Shown piece after piece: positions 10,541-18,614 of a DNA stretch of 64,000 nt. Under the pieces are notes generated by a model that saw nothing but the letters and a program-made list of their open reading frames with translations, made no database searches and was not told the origin of the DNA. The DNA is from Nostoc commune NIES-4072 (lineage in GTDB: Bacteria > Cyanobacteriota > Cyanobacteriia > Cyanobacteriales > Nostocaceae): assembly GCF_003113895.1 (NCBI RefSeq), contig NZ_BDUD01000001.1, forward strand, positions 5,762,516 through 5,826,515, read 5' to 3'. Every line of letters begins with the position of its first letter. The first letter of the stretch is position 1. A program made the translations under genes and the position numbers.

Positions 10541-11431
10541 CTCTTGCGCTAAAGCCTCAACAAAAGCAAGCCCCACTACCGGATTTCCTATCGTATCCAA
10601 CCCAGGACTGTAACAAGCGATCGCTCCCTCACCTGGTACTATTGCTATAAGTCCACCACCAATCCCTGATTTCATCGGTAGACCAATTCTGACTGCATAC
10701 TGAGCAGAAGCTTCATATAATCCACAAGTTGACATCACCGCATTGACAATCCGGCGATTTTTTGCTGATAAACAGCCATTTTCACAAGCTAAGAGCTTTC
10801 CTAACAGGGCTAAATCTTCAACTCGCCCAGATATACAGCATATTTGCTCATAAGTGTCAAGTGCTGTTTTAAAATTTTCTAGATGACCAGCTTCGGTAAG
10901 ATAGTTTGCGATCGCTTCATTGGTTGTTGAGCGTGTTAATCGGACTGAAGCCAGCATCACCTTATCTAAAGATAATTGGCAACCTGCTAATTGGTTGAGC
11001 CATTGACAAAATAAAAGAGTGCGATTGCTAGCGTCCTTTCCAGGTAATTTATCAGCGAGAGTAATTGCTCCACTATTAATCATCGGATTGCGGGGATATC
11101 CGCGATCGGCAATTAATTGTTCTAAGGAATTGAAGGGTGCATCTGAAGGTTCTACCCCAACCCACTCAAAAACCGTTTCTGCGCCAAAATGTTCTAGCAG
11201 ATAAAGTAAGGAAAATGTCTTAATAACGCTCATTAGCGGGAAAACACAAGCTATATCCCCAAAGCTAATAGTTTTTCCCGATTTACAGCAGATATGAACT
11301 GCAAACCAACCAGGATTAACTTTAGCTAATTGCGGAATGCGATCGGCAATTTGTCCCTGTTTAGCCTGAATTTTAGCTAGTTGCACCCAGGCTGATAAAT
11401 CCGTAGTAGTTAGTTTAGCAAGTTCTTTCAA
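10517..11431 (-). CDS. glsA: Glutaminase
   Basis: A serine-dependent, beta-lactamase-fold glutaminase that hydrolyses L-glutamine to glutamate and ammonia in the cytoplasm. The 304-residue length is normal. The catalytic Ser-x-x-Lys lies at S68-K71 within FPLMSVIKTF. Other family motifs are RNPMINSGAI, a Tyr-containing ANYLTEAGHLENF-type segment, GLPMKSGIGGGLIAIVPG and NPVVGLAF. It lies between the two insertion sequences, converges with the histidine-kinase fragment, and has no operon partner. The complete gene looks functional. Confidence 0.95.
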   Translation of the reverse strand: MKELAKLTTTDLSAWVQLAKIQAKQGQIADRIPQLAKVNPGWFAVHICCKSGKTISFGDIACVFPLMSVIKTFSLLYLLEHFGAETVFEWVGVEPSDAPFNSLEQLIADRGYPRNPMINSGAITLADKLPGKDASNRTLLFCQWLNQLAGCQLSLDKVMLASVRLTRSTTNEAIANYLTEAGHLENFKTALDTYEQICCISGRVEDLALLGKLLACENGCLSAKNRRIVNAVMSTCGLYEASAQYAVRIGLPMKSGIGGGLIAIVPGEGAIACYSPGLDTIGNPVVGLAFVEALAQELKLSIFG

Positions 11432-11844
11432 AGTGTAAATTTTCTAAAAGTTCATGTATTAAACATTAATTAACAGTGTAATATGAGGCTTGTCAAGGCT
11501 TCGTCATAGCCGAGAAACATCTATAAGCTGCGAAATCTTTTTGAAAGTTATTGATGTTAAAAGACAATATCAAGTTTAATCAGAACAAGCTTAGGAATAT
11601 TAAATTTACGCAATGTGCAACTTAATATTCTGAGGCGGGCTATTTCATTCTCATCTAGCCCACCTCAAAATTTATTTTGAAGTCAGAAGATTTCAGCTTT
11701 AAGTTGATACCAATACTTACCCAACCCTCCCCGATGTATTGGGGAGGATGCGCGAGTGCGCGGGTGGAGTATTTTTCTAGCTCATAAACTTGAAATCTGC
11801 GGTAGTTCTCCCCATTCCTTACAAGGGTTGGGGGCTGGGGGGTT
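11432..11844. other. Non-coding region with a dispersed repeat
   Basis: No credible gene. At about 11710-11845 there is a C-rich stretch with the complementary pieces CCAACCCTCCCC and GGGTTGGGGG around a core, a noncoding repeat type common in Nostoc genomes. The short open frame across it on the minus strand is a by-product of the repeat. Confidence 0.5.
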
Positions 11845-11892
11845 AGTTTTGAGTATAAGTTGCACATGAGTTTTGAGTATAAGTTGCACATG
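11845..11892. repeat. 24-bp perfect tandem duplication
   Basis: Two head-to-tail perfect copies of a 24-bp unit (11845-11868 and 11869-11892), each ending TTGCACATG. They lie in the leader of the lectin gene and may move or duplicate promoter elements; that effect is inference. Confidence 0.85.
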
Positions 11893-11962
11893 GCGTAAGT
11901 TGATCTGCCAGAACAAAAGCATTGTGAAACAAAATCAATTTAACGCTCAAGGGGAAAAACTT

Positions 11963-12550
11963 GTGAAACCTAATTCAAAAAAGTGTACAGCGATCGCAGT
12001 TGGCTTCGTTGGTTCGCTATTATGGGGAGCAACTTGCGTTGTAGAAAATCAAAATGCTATTGCACAAGTAGGCGGATTCTTTATAATAAACGAACTATCC
12101 AACAAGTGCATTGATGTAGTTGGAGATCCTGGCACAGCGAATCGTGCGCGATTGGAACTTTTTGATTGCGAACTATCTGGATTCACCGGTTCCGGTAGAA
12201 TAACAGATCAAAAATGGGAATTTCTTCGTGGTGGATTTCTCAGAAATAAATTATCCAACAAATGCATTGATGTAGTTGGAGATCCTGGCACAGCGAATCG
12301 TAGCCCATTGGAACTTTTTGATTGCGAACTATCTGGATTTACCGGTTCAGGTAATACCACAGATCAGAGATGGGAATTCATTGGTGCAGGATTTCTCAGA
12401 AATGGATTATCCAACAGATGCATTGATGTAGTTGGAAATCCTGGCACAGCGAATCGTGCGCGATTGGAACTTTTTGATTGCGAACTATCTGGATTCACCG
12501 GTTCCGGTGCCAGATCAGATCAGAGGTGGCGGTTGCAACCAAGTCTTTAA
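11963..12550 (+). CDS. Secreted ricin-B-like lectin repeat protein
   Basis: A 195-residue protein if started at GTG 11963, which has AAGGGG 8 nt upstream and begins directly with a signal peptide (hydrophobic AVGFVGSLLWGATCVV, cleavage near AIAQ). The frame is open further upstream (TTG at 11873). The mature part is three 52-residue repeats with CIDVVG(D/N)PGTANR, LELFDCELSGFTGSG and a DQ(K/R)W motif. This is the QxW pattern of ricin-B/beta-trefoil carbohydrate-binding domains, so one beta-trefoil is expected. It probably binds a glycan outside the cell. It lies between the two insertion sequences. No enzyme domain is attached. Confidence 0.82.
   Translation: MKPNSKKCTAIAVGFVGSLLWGATCVVENQNAIAQVGGFFIINELSNKCIDVVGDPGTANRARLELFDCELSGFTGSGRITDQKWEFLRGGFLRNKLSNKCIDVVGDPGTANRSPLELFDCELSGFTGSGNTTDQRWEFIGAGFLRNGLSNRCIDVVGNPGTANRARLELFDCELSGFTGSGARSDQRWRLQPSL
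12099..12550 (+). repeat. Three 156-bp direct repeats in the lectin gene
   Basis: The segment around CATTGATGTAGTTGGA recurs at 156-bp spacing (units starting 12099, 12255, 12411). The units are almost identical in DNA, implying recent duplication or gene conversion rather than ancient internal symmetry. Confidence 0.85.
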
Positions 12551-12610
12551 GAATACTGCTTGAGTGAAACCGGATGAGTCACCCACAGCTAAAGTATAGG
12601 ATTTCGTAAA

Positions 12611-12616
12611 TATGTA
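12611..12616. repeat. Target-site duplication, IS copy 2
   Basis: TATGTA here is repeated directly at 14344-14349, outside the other end of the element. It differs from the duplication of copy 1, so the two copies inserted independently. Confidence 0.8.
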
Positions 12617-14343
12617 GGGGTTGCTGAAAAAGTATGAAAAAGCAATCTTAAGGGTTGACTAGTTATTCAAGCAAAATCAAAGATAAGCTTTTCTTGTTTA
12701 TAACTAATAAAATCATAATTTTCAGTTATACGGAACTGCAAAAAAGGTGCAGTTTTCAAAAATAGACATAAAAAAGCATAAAACACCCGCGACAGGTGAG
12801 TAGAAAGATTCATCACTAGAAAAGTAATAGCAATTGCAGTTTCAGAAGTGTGGGAAAGTTTCGCCATCACTCGATTGAGGCTAAACCTTCTTTTAGCTTG
12901 CCCAAATTTTCCTTCAATACAATTACGAATTCTCTCAGATTCTAAATCTTGTTTCTTTTTTTCTTTACTAACATTGGCTGGTGGTCTTCCCAAAGGAGGA
13001 CCACTCATGATAATACCTCTTCCTTTGCACCAAGCTCTATTCTCTCTTGTGCGATAAATTTTATCTACATGAACCGATTCTGGATAATAGCCAGTATAGT
13101 TTTTATATGCTTCTACTTGTGATTTTAAGTCTCCTGATTCATTAAAATTATCCCAACTAATATGGTCTAAAAATACATACCCATCAAAATAACTAGCTGA
13201 TAATTTTGCCCCAAATTCCACGGCTTTCCCAGCTTTTCCACGGACAATTGGGCGGATATGTGGTTGGCTTAAACTAACGATTCGGTCATCAATACTCTGT
13301 TTTTTATTTTCATACAACCATAGTTGTTGACGATAAACTTCTACAACTACAAGCAACATTTTATATTGTTTAGTACTTAGTTTTTCTAGAGTTGCTCCCG
13401 ATCTGATTAGCTGGTCAATATGAGATAAGTTTCTTTTGATATATTGAAGCTGCTTTTTAATCGCTTTTTTCCTATCTTTTTGGGATACACGACGTTTTTT
13501 AGCGACTTCTAAGTAGTTTTTTCTCGCTATTTCCCGATAAGTCCTTGGTTTTTTCTCTAATGTACCTTTTATCTGTTCATAAAGAAGGTCTATTATTCGT
13601 TCTGTCTGTTTTCTTGCTTGATTTAATAGCTCGAAATCTGTTGGATAGCTGATGTCTGCTGGCGCACAAGTCGCATCTAATATTAATTTTCCCCGATTTT
13701 TCGGCGTGTTATCTTCTTTTTCTAATTCTTCTATTTTTTTTTGAGTTGATTCAGTTGATTCAGTTGATTCAGTTGCTAAAGTCGAAGATGTTGTCTCTAG
13801 CATCCTTTTAACAGTTTCTTGATTTACTTTGTTTACTAAGTCTGCACTAATTCTTTCACGAAAATGGACTAGCATAGATGGATCAAATGGAGCTTCATTA
13901 ATATAAGATGATATTCCTATGAAGTACTGTAGATAAGGGTTTTCTTTAATTTGTTCTACTGTTTCTCTGTCGCTTATTCCTAGTTTTTCTTTGATTATTA
14001 ATGCGCCTAATGCCACCCGAAATGATTTTGCTGGCGCTCCCATCTCTGCCGAAAAAAATGAAGAATATTCCTCTTCAAATTCCGCCCACGGTATTAAATC
14101 AGCCATAATTACCCAACGATTATCTTCTGATAATTTTCCTTCAAACGGAAGTTCAAAGTTTTCTGGTGGGATTGTAGTTTGCTCCTGCTTTCGGTACATG
14201 GTTACTAATGACACACTTTAGTCCTGCTAGTCACGGTGATGCAAGGATTTTGGGTTATTTTACCCTCAACTCTTGCACCTGAATATCTTTCTTTGGTCTG
14301 ATAATCTAGAGACTGTAACCTTTTCTTTTTTTTCAGCAACCCC
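12617..14343 (-). mobile_element. Insertion sequence, copy 2 (1,727 bp, inverted)
   Basis: Same length, ends (GGGGTTGCTGAAAAA / TTTTTCAGCAACCCC) and transposase as copy 1, in the opposite orientation. It is flanked by its own 6-bp duplication TATGTA. It landed directly beside the terminator hairpin at 14349-14394. Identity with copy 1 indicates recent transposition. Confidence 0.93.
12667..14214 (-). CDS. IS5/IS1182-like DDE transposase (copy 2)
   Basis: Identical over 515 residues to the transposase of copy 1, with the same D180/D384/E434 candidates and no frame damage. The inverted orientation means homologous recombination between the copies would invert, not delete, the 2.5 kb between them. 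Confidence 0.93.
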   Translation of the reverse strand: MSLVTMYRKQEQTTIPPENFELPFEGKLSEDNRWVIMADLIPWAEFEEEYSSFFSAEMGAPAKSFRVALGALIIKEKLGISDRETVEQIKENPYLQYFIGISSYINEAPFDPSMLVHFRERISADLVNKVNQETVKRMLETTSSTLATESTESTESTQKKIEELEKEDNTPKNRGKLILDATCAPADISYPTDFELLNQARKQTERIIDLLYEQIKGTLEKKPRTYREIARKNYLEVAKKRRVSQKDRKKAIKKQLQYIKRNLSHIDQLIRSGATLEKLSTKQYKMLLVVVEVYRQQLWLYENKKQSIDDRIVSLSQPHIRPIVRGKAGKAVEFGAKLSASYFDGYVFLDHISWDNFNESGDLKSQVEAYKNYTGYYPESVHVDKIYRTRENRAWCKGRGIIMSGPPLGRPPANVSKEKKKQDLESERIRNCIEGKFGQAKRRFSLNRVMAKLSHTSETAIAITFLVMNLSTHLSRVFYAFLCLFLKTAPFLQFRITENYDFISYKQEKLIFDFA

Positions 14344-14348
14344 TATGT

Positions 14349-14394
14349 AAAGTTAAAAACTGGCTATCTTTGAGAACTGCCAGTTTTTAACTTT
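14349..14394 (-). terminator. Strong hairpin downstream of a gene remnant
   Basis: Perfect 16-bp arms AAAGTTAAAAACTGGC / GCCAGTTTTTAACTTT with a 14-nt loop. It lies just after the stop of the minus-strand remnant at 14402-14536, so it is probably that lost gene's terminator. The target duplication of IS copy 2 touches its outer base. Confidence 0.7.
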
Positions 14395-14401
14395 AAACTT
14401 G

Positions 14402-14536
14402 TTAGCGTTTTAACTCTTGTATCAATACTTGGCAGCACTTGTTAGCTTCTCTTGCCTGTTGCCTAAAATGTTTTGCTTGTTCTTGGTTAGTTAAATACAC
14501 TTCAGATGCTTTTAGTCTGAGTTCCTCTAAAAGCAA
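14402..14536 (-). pseudogene. C-terminal remnant of a small gene cut by a MITE
   Basis: About 44 codons in one frame, rich in Glu, Gln, Lys and Ala (LLLEELRLKASEVYLTNQEQ onward) and ending ELKR-stop. Composition is protein-like and helical. The reading frame runs straight into the end of the element at 14535-14715, with no start codon, so the 5' part appears to have been lost or separated. The original function is not recognisable. Confidence 0.4.
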
Positions 14537-14715
14537 AGTATAAGACCTCTTGCATAATTATTTTGTGGTATGATTAAGGTTTTTCTAAAAAATGCATATC
14601 AAAACCTATACGGAGAACCTATGTCACCTCTTTGGTATGTTTGGTTGAGATATAAAGCATATTTTTAAAACCTACTATCTTACCATGAATTATTTTTGCA
14701 AGAGGTCTATACTTT
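14535..14715. mobile_element. 181-bp MITE with AAAGTATA(A)GACCTCTTGCA ends
   Basis: The left end AAAGTATAAGACCTCTTGCA (14535-14554) is the reverse complement of the right end TGCAAGAGGTCTATACTTT (14697-14715) apart from one extra A. Similarity continues inwards as imperfect complement (ATAATTATTTTGTGGTATG against its counterpart). No coding frame exists inside. It is a non-autonomous element of an IS family with AGACCTCTTGCA ends. The right arm abuts the ATG of the next gene. Confidence 0.7.
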
Positions 14716-16260
14716 ATGATTCCCCGTGTCAGAGCGCCAGAACTACCACAAAATTACTCTTGGCTCAACACCGATAAACCCTTGTCTCTTAAACAGTTCA
14801 AGGGTAGAGTTGTAATTTTAGATTTTTGGACATACTGTTGTATCAATTGTCTGCATATTCTGCCGAACCTAAAATATTTAGAAAAGAAATATAAAGATAG
14901 CCTTACTGTTATCGGCGTTCACTCTGCTAAATTTGACAACGAAAAGGAAATAGAAAATATTCGCCAAGCTATTCTACGCTACGACGTTGAACACCCAGTT
15001 GTAGTTGACAGTAGTTTTCGGATTTGGGAAGAGTATGCAGTGCGTGCTTGGCCTACGTTAATAATTATTGATCCAGAAGGTTACGTGATTGGTCAGATTT
15101 CTGGTGAAGGAAACCGTGACACTTTAGACGAGTTAATTCAAAAGTTAATTCAGCAACATCAAGACAAAGGCACAATTAATTTTCAAGAACTTAGTTTGAC
15201 TTTAGAAAAACAGCGCCAACCATTAATCACACCTCTAGCTTTTCCTGGTAAAGTTCTAGCTACTCCGACGGGTTTGTTTATCGCTGACTCTGGACATCAT
15301 CGCCTGATTATGAGTAGCTTCGACGGCGAAATTCTGCACTTGATTGGTACTGGAAAATCTGGCTTAACTGATGGTGCTTTTAACGAAGCGCAATTTTTTG
15401 CACCACAGGGAATGGCTTATGATGCCGAAAATCAAATTCTTTATGTTGCTGATACAGAAAATCATACCCTGCGGCGAGTTGATTTAAAGCGTCAAGTGGT
15501 GGAAGCGATCGCAGGAACTGGTGAACAAAGCCGGAATATCCATCCTCATGGTGGTGCTGGTTTAGAAACTGCACTAAATTCTCCTTGGGATTTAGTCAAA
15601 GTGGGAAATACCTTGTTTATTGCAATGGCTGGGCCTCATCAAATTTGGGAAATGGATTTAGAAACTGGCATTGTGAAAACTTATGCTGGAACTGGTGCAG
15701 AAGCTTGCGTTGATGGTTCACTTACTGAATCTGCCTTTGCTCAACCTAGTGGTATTAGTAATAATGGGCAAGAATTATATATTGCTGACAGTGAAGTTAG
15801 TTCAATTCGTGGTGTGGGAATTGTAGAACCCTATCAAGTGCGAACCGTTTGCGGTAGTGGGGGGTTATTTGGTTTTGGCGATGTAGATGGACAAGGTGAA
15901 GATGTCCGTTTACAACACTGTTTAGCAGTGGAATATGCTCAAAATTTTCTGTGGGTAGCAGATACTTATAATCACAAAATTAAATTAGTAAGTCCCAGTA
16001 CAGGGAATTGTCAAACAGTTTTAGGAGATGGTACTAGTGGCTTACAAGATGGCCAGGGTAAAAACACTCGGTTTTTTGAACCTTCGGGATTGAGTGTTTT
16101 GAGTTCACATTTATATATTGCTGATACTAATAACCATGCTATTCGTTGCGTAGATTTGGATACTTTTAAGGTGACAACACTAGAGTTTCTTGGGTTATGT
16201 GCGCATAAATTTATAATTATTAACCGCAGAGGCGCAGAGGATACGGAGGAGGAGAGATGA
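14716..16260 (+). CDS. Thioredoxin-like / NHL-repeat fusion (NHLRC2-like)
   Basis: A 514-residue protein with a TlpA-like thioredoxin domain (about residues 15-150) and an NHL beta-propeller (about 175-500). The redox motif is WTYCCINC, with C42-I-N-C45 as the CxxC pair. Thioredoxin strands such as TVIGVHSAKF and AWPTLIIIDPEG are clear. NHL blades read IADSGHHR, YVADTENHTLRRVD, WVADTYNHKIKLV and YIADTNNHAIRCVD. No signal peptide is seen, so it is probably cytoplasmic. The family is conserved from bacteria to animals; its substrate is not established. The last roughly 13 residues (FIIINRRGAEDTEEER) are encoded by a dispersed CGCAGAGG-type repeat, so the natural C terminus seems replaced. An AGAGG from the MITE arm may act as ribosome binding site. 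Confidence 0.88.
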   Translation: MIPRVRAPELPQNYSWLNTDKPLSLKQFKGRVVILDFWTYCCINCLHILPNLKYLEKKYKDSLTVIGVHSAKFDNEKEIENIRQAILRYDVEHPVVVDSSFRIWEEYAVRAWPTLIIIDPEGYVIGQISGEGNRDTLDELIQKLIQQHQDKGTINFQELSLTLEKQRQPLITPLAFPGKVLATPTGLFIADSGHHRLIMSSFDGEILHLIGTGKSGLTDGAFNEAQFFAPQGMAYDAENQILYVADTENHTLRRVDLKRQVVEAIAGTGEQSRNIHPHGGAGLETALNSPWDLVKVGNTLFIAMAGPHQIWEMDLETGIVKTYAGTGAEACVDGSLTESAFAQPSGISNNGQELYIADSEVSSIRGVGIVEPYQVRTVCGSGGLFGFGDVDGQGEDVRLQHCLAVEYAQNFLWVADTYNHKIKLVSPSTGNCQTVLGDGTSGLQDGQGKNTRFFEPSGLSVLSSHLYIADTNNHAIRCVDLDTFKVTTLEFLGLCAHKFIIINRRGAEDTEEER

Positions 16261-16262
16261 AA
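16220..16262 (+). repeat. CGCAGAGGCGCAGAGG-type repeat at the gene's 3' end
   Basis: A purine-rich repeat (CCGCAGAGGCGCAGAGGATACGG core) also seen in degenerate form at about 460-500. Here it supplies the last codons and stop of the thioredoxin-NHL gene. Confidence 0.55.
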
Positions 16263-16306
16263 AAATATAAGCGATCGCTTTTTGGCTAGTACATTTACTA
16301 CATCGA

Positions 16307-16399
16307 TAGGACTTACGCAAAAATTGCTAAAAAGCTTAATTTCTCGAACCGCCAAGACGCCAAGAGCGCCGAGAATTCGTAGAGTGTGCGTAAGTCCTA
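16307..16399. mobile_element. 93-bp MITE, copy 1
   Basis: Ends TAGGACTTACGCA / TGCGTAAGTCCTA (13-bp perfect inverted repeats), flanked by the direct repeat ATCGA (16302-16306 and 16400-16404). The interior contains a GCCAAGACGCCAAGAGCGCC motif. The exact reverse complement of the whole 93 bp occurs at 22980-23072, so the two copies are identical and inverted. Confidence 0.9.
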
Positions 16400-16475
16400 A
16401 TCGAATTTGAAAAAATTCCCTTTTCTCGGATGTCAAATTTGAGTAAAAATAAAATTATTTAACAAGTAACATCCT

Positions 16476-17126
16476 ATGGTTACTCTTCAACTCAAACAAA
16501 TTCGAGTTCCACCAGGACAGAGAATAATCCTGGAAGATGTGAGTTGGCAAGTATTTGAAGCAATTCTCAGCGAGTTAGGGGAGCATCGCGGGAGTCGAGT
16601 AGCATACAGCCAAGGAACGTTAGAAATTATGGCTCCATTACCAGAACATGAGCGATGTAAGGTAATTATTGGAGATTTAGTGAAAGCCTTGCTAGATGAA
16701 CTCGATCTCAATTGGGAGTCTTTAGGTTCAACTACCTTTAAGCGAAAAGATATAAGTGCAGGTATTGAACCCGATGATTGTTTTTATATTCAAAACTATA
16801 AGCTAATGATTGGGAAAGATAGGATCGACCTAATTGTTGACCCTCCTCCTGATTTGGCAATTGAAATTGATGTCACCTCTAAAACCCAAATTAGTGCATA
16901 TCAGGCGTTGAAAGTACCTGAAATTTGGCGATATGAAAGCAAAAACCTAGAAATCAGCTTGCTGCAAGGTGAGCAATATGTGAAGTCTCTCATCAGCCCC
17001 ACATTTCCCACTTTTTCTATTACAGAACTCATTCCCCGATTTGTGGAAATGGCGCGAACCACAGGAATGAGTTCAGCACTTAGAGCGTTTCGACAATCGG
17101 TAAGAAAACAAATACAAGATAGCTGA
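16476..17126 (+). CDS. Uma2 family (DUF820) putative endonuclease
   Basis: A 216-residue member of the Uma2 family, a PD-(D/E)xK nuclease fold that is very expanded in cyanobacteria. Visible family marks are RVAYSQGTLEIMAPLPEHE near residues 42-60, then GIEPDDCFYI, the acidic core PPDLAIEIDVTSK and PEIWRYESKNLEI. The catalytic Asp/Glu-x-Lys reading is E-I-D-V-T-S-K. Cellular function is unknown; many copies sit near mobile elements. The gene stands alone, 77 bp after a MITE. Confidence 0.88.
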   Translation: MVTLQLKQIRVPPGQRIILEDVSWQVFEAILSELGEHRGSRVAYSQGTLEIMAPLPEHERCKVIIGDLVKALLDELDLNWESLGSTTFKRKDISAGIEPDDCFYIQNYKLMIGKDRIDLIVDPPPDLAIEIDVTSKTQISAYQALKVPEIWRYESKNLEISLLQGEQYVKSLISPTFPTFSITELIPRFVEMARTTGMSSALRAFRQSVRKQIQDS

Positions 17127-17278
17127 AGCAATAGAATTTGCGGATACATAAGTTCTCGTCCGCTTCTGTGAACTAAGTTCAAATCAAGGTTTTACCTAAG
17201 TAGAAACCATTTATAACCCCCCTTTCAAGCATTTCGCGCTTTACTTAAAGAACGGGGAATTAATAATCTAGAGCAATT

Positions 17279-18319
17279 GTGACCGAATTTAATTTACAAA
17301 TCCAAGAAAATAGCGATGGCTCCGTCAACGCCAAGGGCGAACACTTGTCAACTCCACTAGAGGATGCAGCGTCTAGCTTACTTCCCTTCAAGGATACGAT
17401 ACACTGCGTCAACACGAAAGGCAACGATCGCCTTGACCGTTACCTTTCCCAAGAATTACCAGACTTATCCCGTTCCCGCATCCAACAGTTAATCGAACAG
17501 GGCAACGTCCAACTTAACGATAAAGTTTGCACATCTAAGAAGATCAATGTCAAGTTAGGCGATCGCATCACTCTCGAAATACCAGAAGCGCAACCTTTAG
17601 AACTCCTTGCAGAAGATATCCCCTTAGATATCCTCTACGAAGACGACCAGCTACTCATTCTTAACAAACCCGCAGGTTTAGTTGTCCATCCTGCACCTGG
17701 TCATCCAGATGGCACTTTGGTAAATGCCCTATTGGCGCACTGCCCTAATTTACCAGGAATCGGCGGAGTCCAACGTCCGGGAATCGTCCATCGATTAGAT
17801 AAGGATACAACGGGTGCGATCGCGATCGCTAAAACAGAAGTTGCCCATCATCACCTACAAGCACAACTCAAAGCTAAAACCGCACGGAGAGAATACTTGG
17901 GCGTGGTTTATGGTGCGCCAAAAGCTGAAAGTGGCAGAATTGACTTGCCCATTGGTCGCCATCCACAAGACCGCAAAAAAATGGCTATTATGCCTGTCGA
18001 ACAAGGCGGACGAGCCGCCGTCACTCATTGGCAAGTACTAGAACGCCTCGGCAATTTTACTTTAATCCACTTCCAACTAGAAACTGGACGCACCCATCAA
18101 ATTCGCGTCCACAGCGCCAAAATGGGTCATCCCATTGTCGGCGACCCAGTTTATAGTTCTGGTCATTCAGTAGGGGTAAATTTGCCCGGTCAAGCACTGC
18201 ACGCTTGGCGACTAAAATTGCAGCATCCCGTATCTGGAGAGTTGATTGAAGTGACAGCAAACCCCCCCAGCCACTTTACAAAACTTTTAGAGATGTTAAA
18301 AAGACGAACTACACTTTAA
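17279..18319 (+). CDS. RluA/RluD-family 23S rRNA pseudouridine synthase
   Basis: A 346-residue RluA-family enzyme that isomerises uridine to pseudouridine, most likely in 23S rRNA given the RluD-like layout. An N-terminal extension of about 45 residues precedes an S4 RNA-binding domain (RLDRYLSQELPDLSRSRIQQ, about 50-110). The catalytic domain carries HRLDKDTTG with the nucleophile D174, then GRTHQIRVH and GHPIVGDPVY. The start is GTG at 17279 with no strong Shine-Dalgarno; a later start before the S4 domain is possible. The exact target site (RluD or a sibling) cannot be settled by reading. Confidence 0.93.
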   Translation: MTEFNLQIQENSDGSVNAKGEHLSTPLEDAASSLLPFKDTIHCVNTKGNDRLDRYLSQELPDLSRSRIQQLIEQGNVQLNDKVCTSKKINVKLGDRITLEIPEAQPLELLAEDIPLDILYEDDQLLILNKPAGLVVHPAPGHPDGTLVNALLAHCPNLPGIGGVQRPGIVHRLDKDTTGAIAIAKTEVAHHHLQAQLKAKTARREYLGVVYGAPKAESGRIDLPIGRHPQDRKKMAIMPVEQGGRAAVTHWQVLERLGNFTLIHFQLETGRTHQIRVHSAKMGHPIVGDPVYSSGHSVGVNLPGQALHAWRLKLQHPVSGELIEVTANPPSHFTKLLEMLKRRTTL

Positions 18320-18373
18320 GCTCATCCTACATCTGAAAGCAGCACCATTTCACAGACATCAAGTATTGCGAAA

Positions 18374-18477
18374 ACCATGCCCCATGCCCCATGCCCCATG
18401 CCCCATGCCCCATGCCCCATGCCCCATGCCCCATGCCCAATCCCCAATCCCCAATCCCCAATCCCCAATCCCCCTTA
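18374..18477. repeat. CCCCATG / CCCCAAT heptamer tract
   Basis: Around nine tandem copies of the heptamer CCCCATG followed by about five of CCCCAAT. Similar tracts occur at 27944-28010, 61620-61682 and 62787-62890. These short tandem repeats are typical of heterocystous cyanobacteria and vary in copy number between strains. Confidence 0.9.
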
Positions 18478-18614
18478 ACAACTAGCGTGCATTAGACATG
18501 GGATAGAGTCTGTTCCACTAGTTATACCTAAATGAAACTCCTACATAACCCAAGACTTATGCACGCTATAAAATGATCAAATGGATGTACTAGACAGCCG
18601 TCGAACAAAAATCG

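Noticed and set aside
11655..11891. 78-codon minus-strand frame starting in the 24-bp duplication
   Set aside because: Its N terminus is just the duplicated repeat translated twice (MCNLYSKL), and the rest is a known noncoding repeat type.
10094..12616. Composite transposon carrying glsA and the lectin
   Set aside because: Each IS copy has its own different 6-bp target duplication, which points to two independent insertions. No outer duplication common to the whole segment was found.
18374..18477. Possible CRISPR array
   Set aside because: Units are contiguous 7-mers with no spacers; this is a simple tandem repeat tract.
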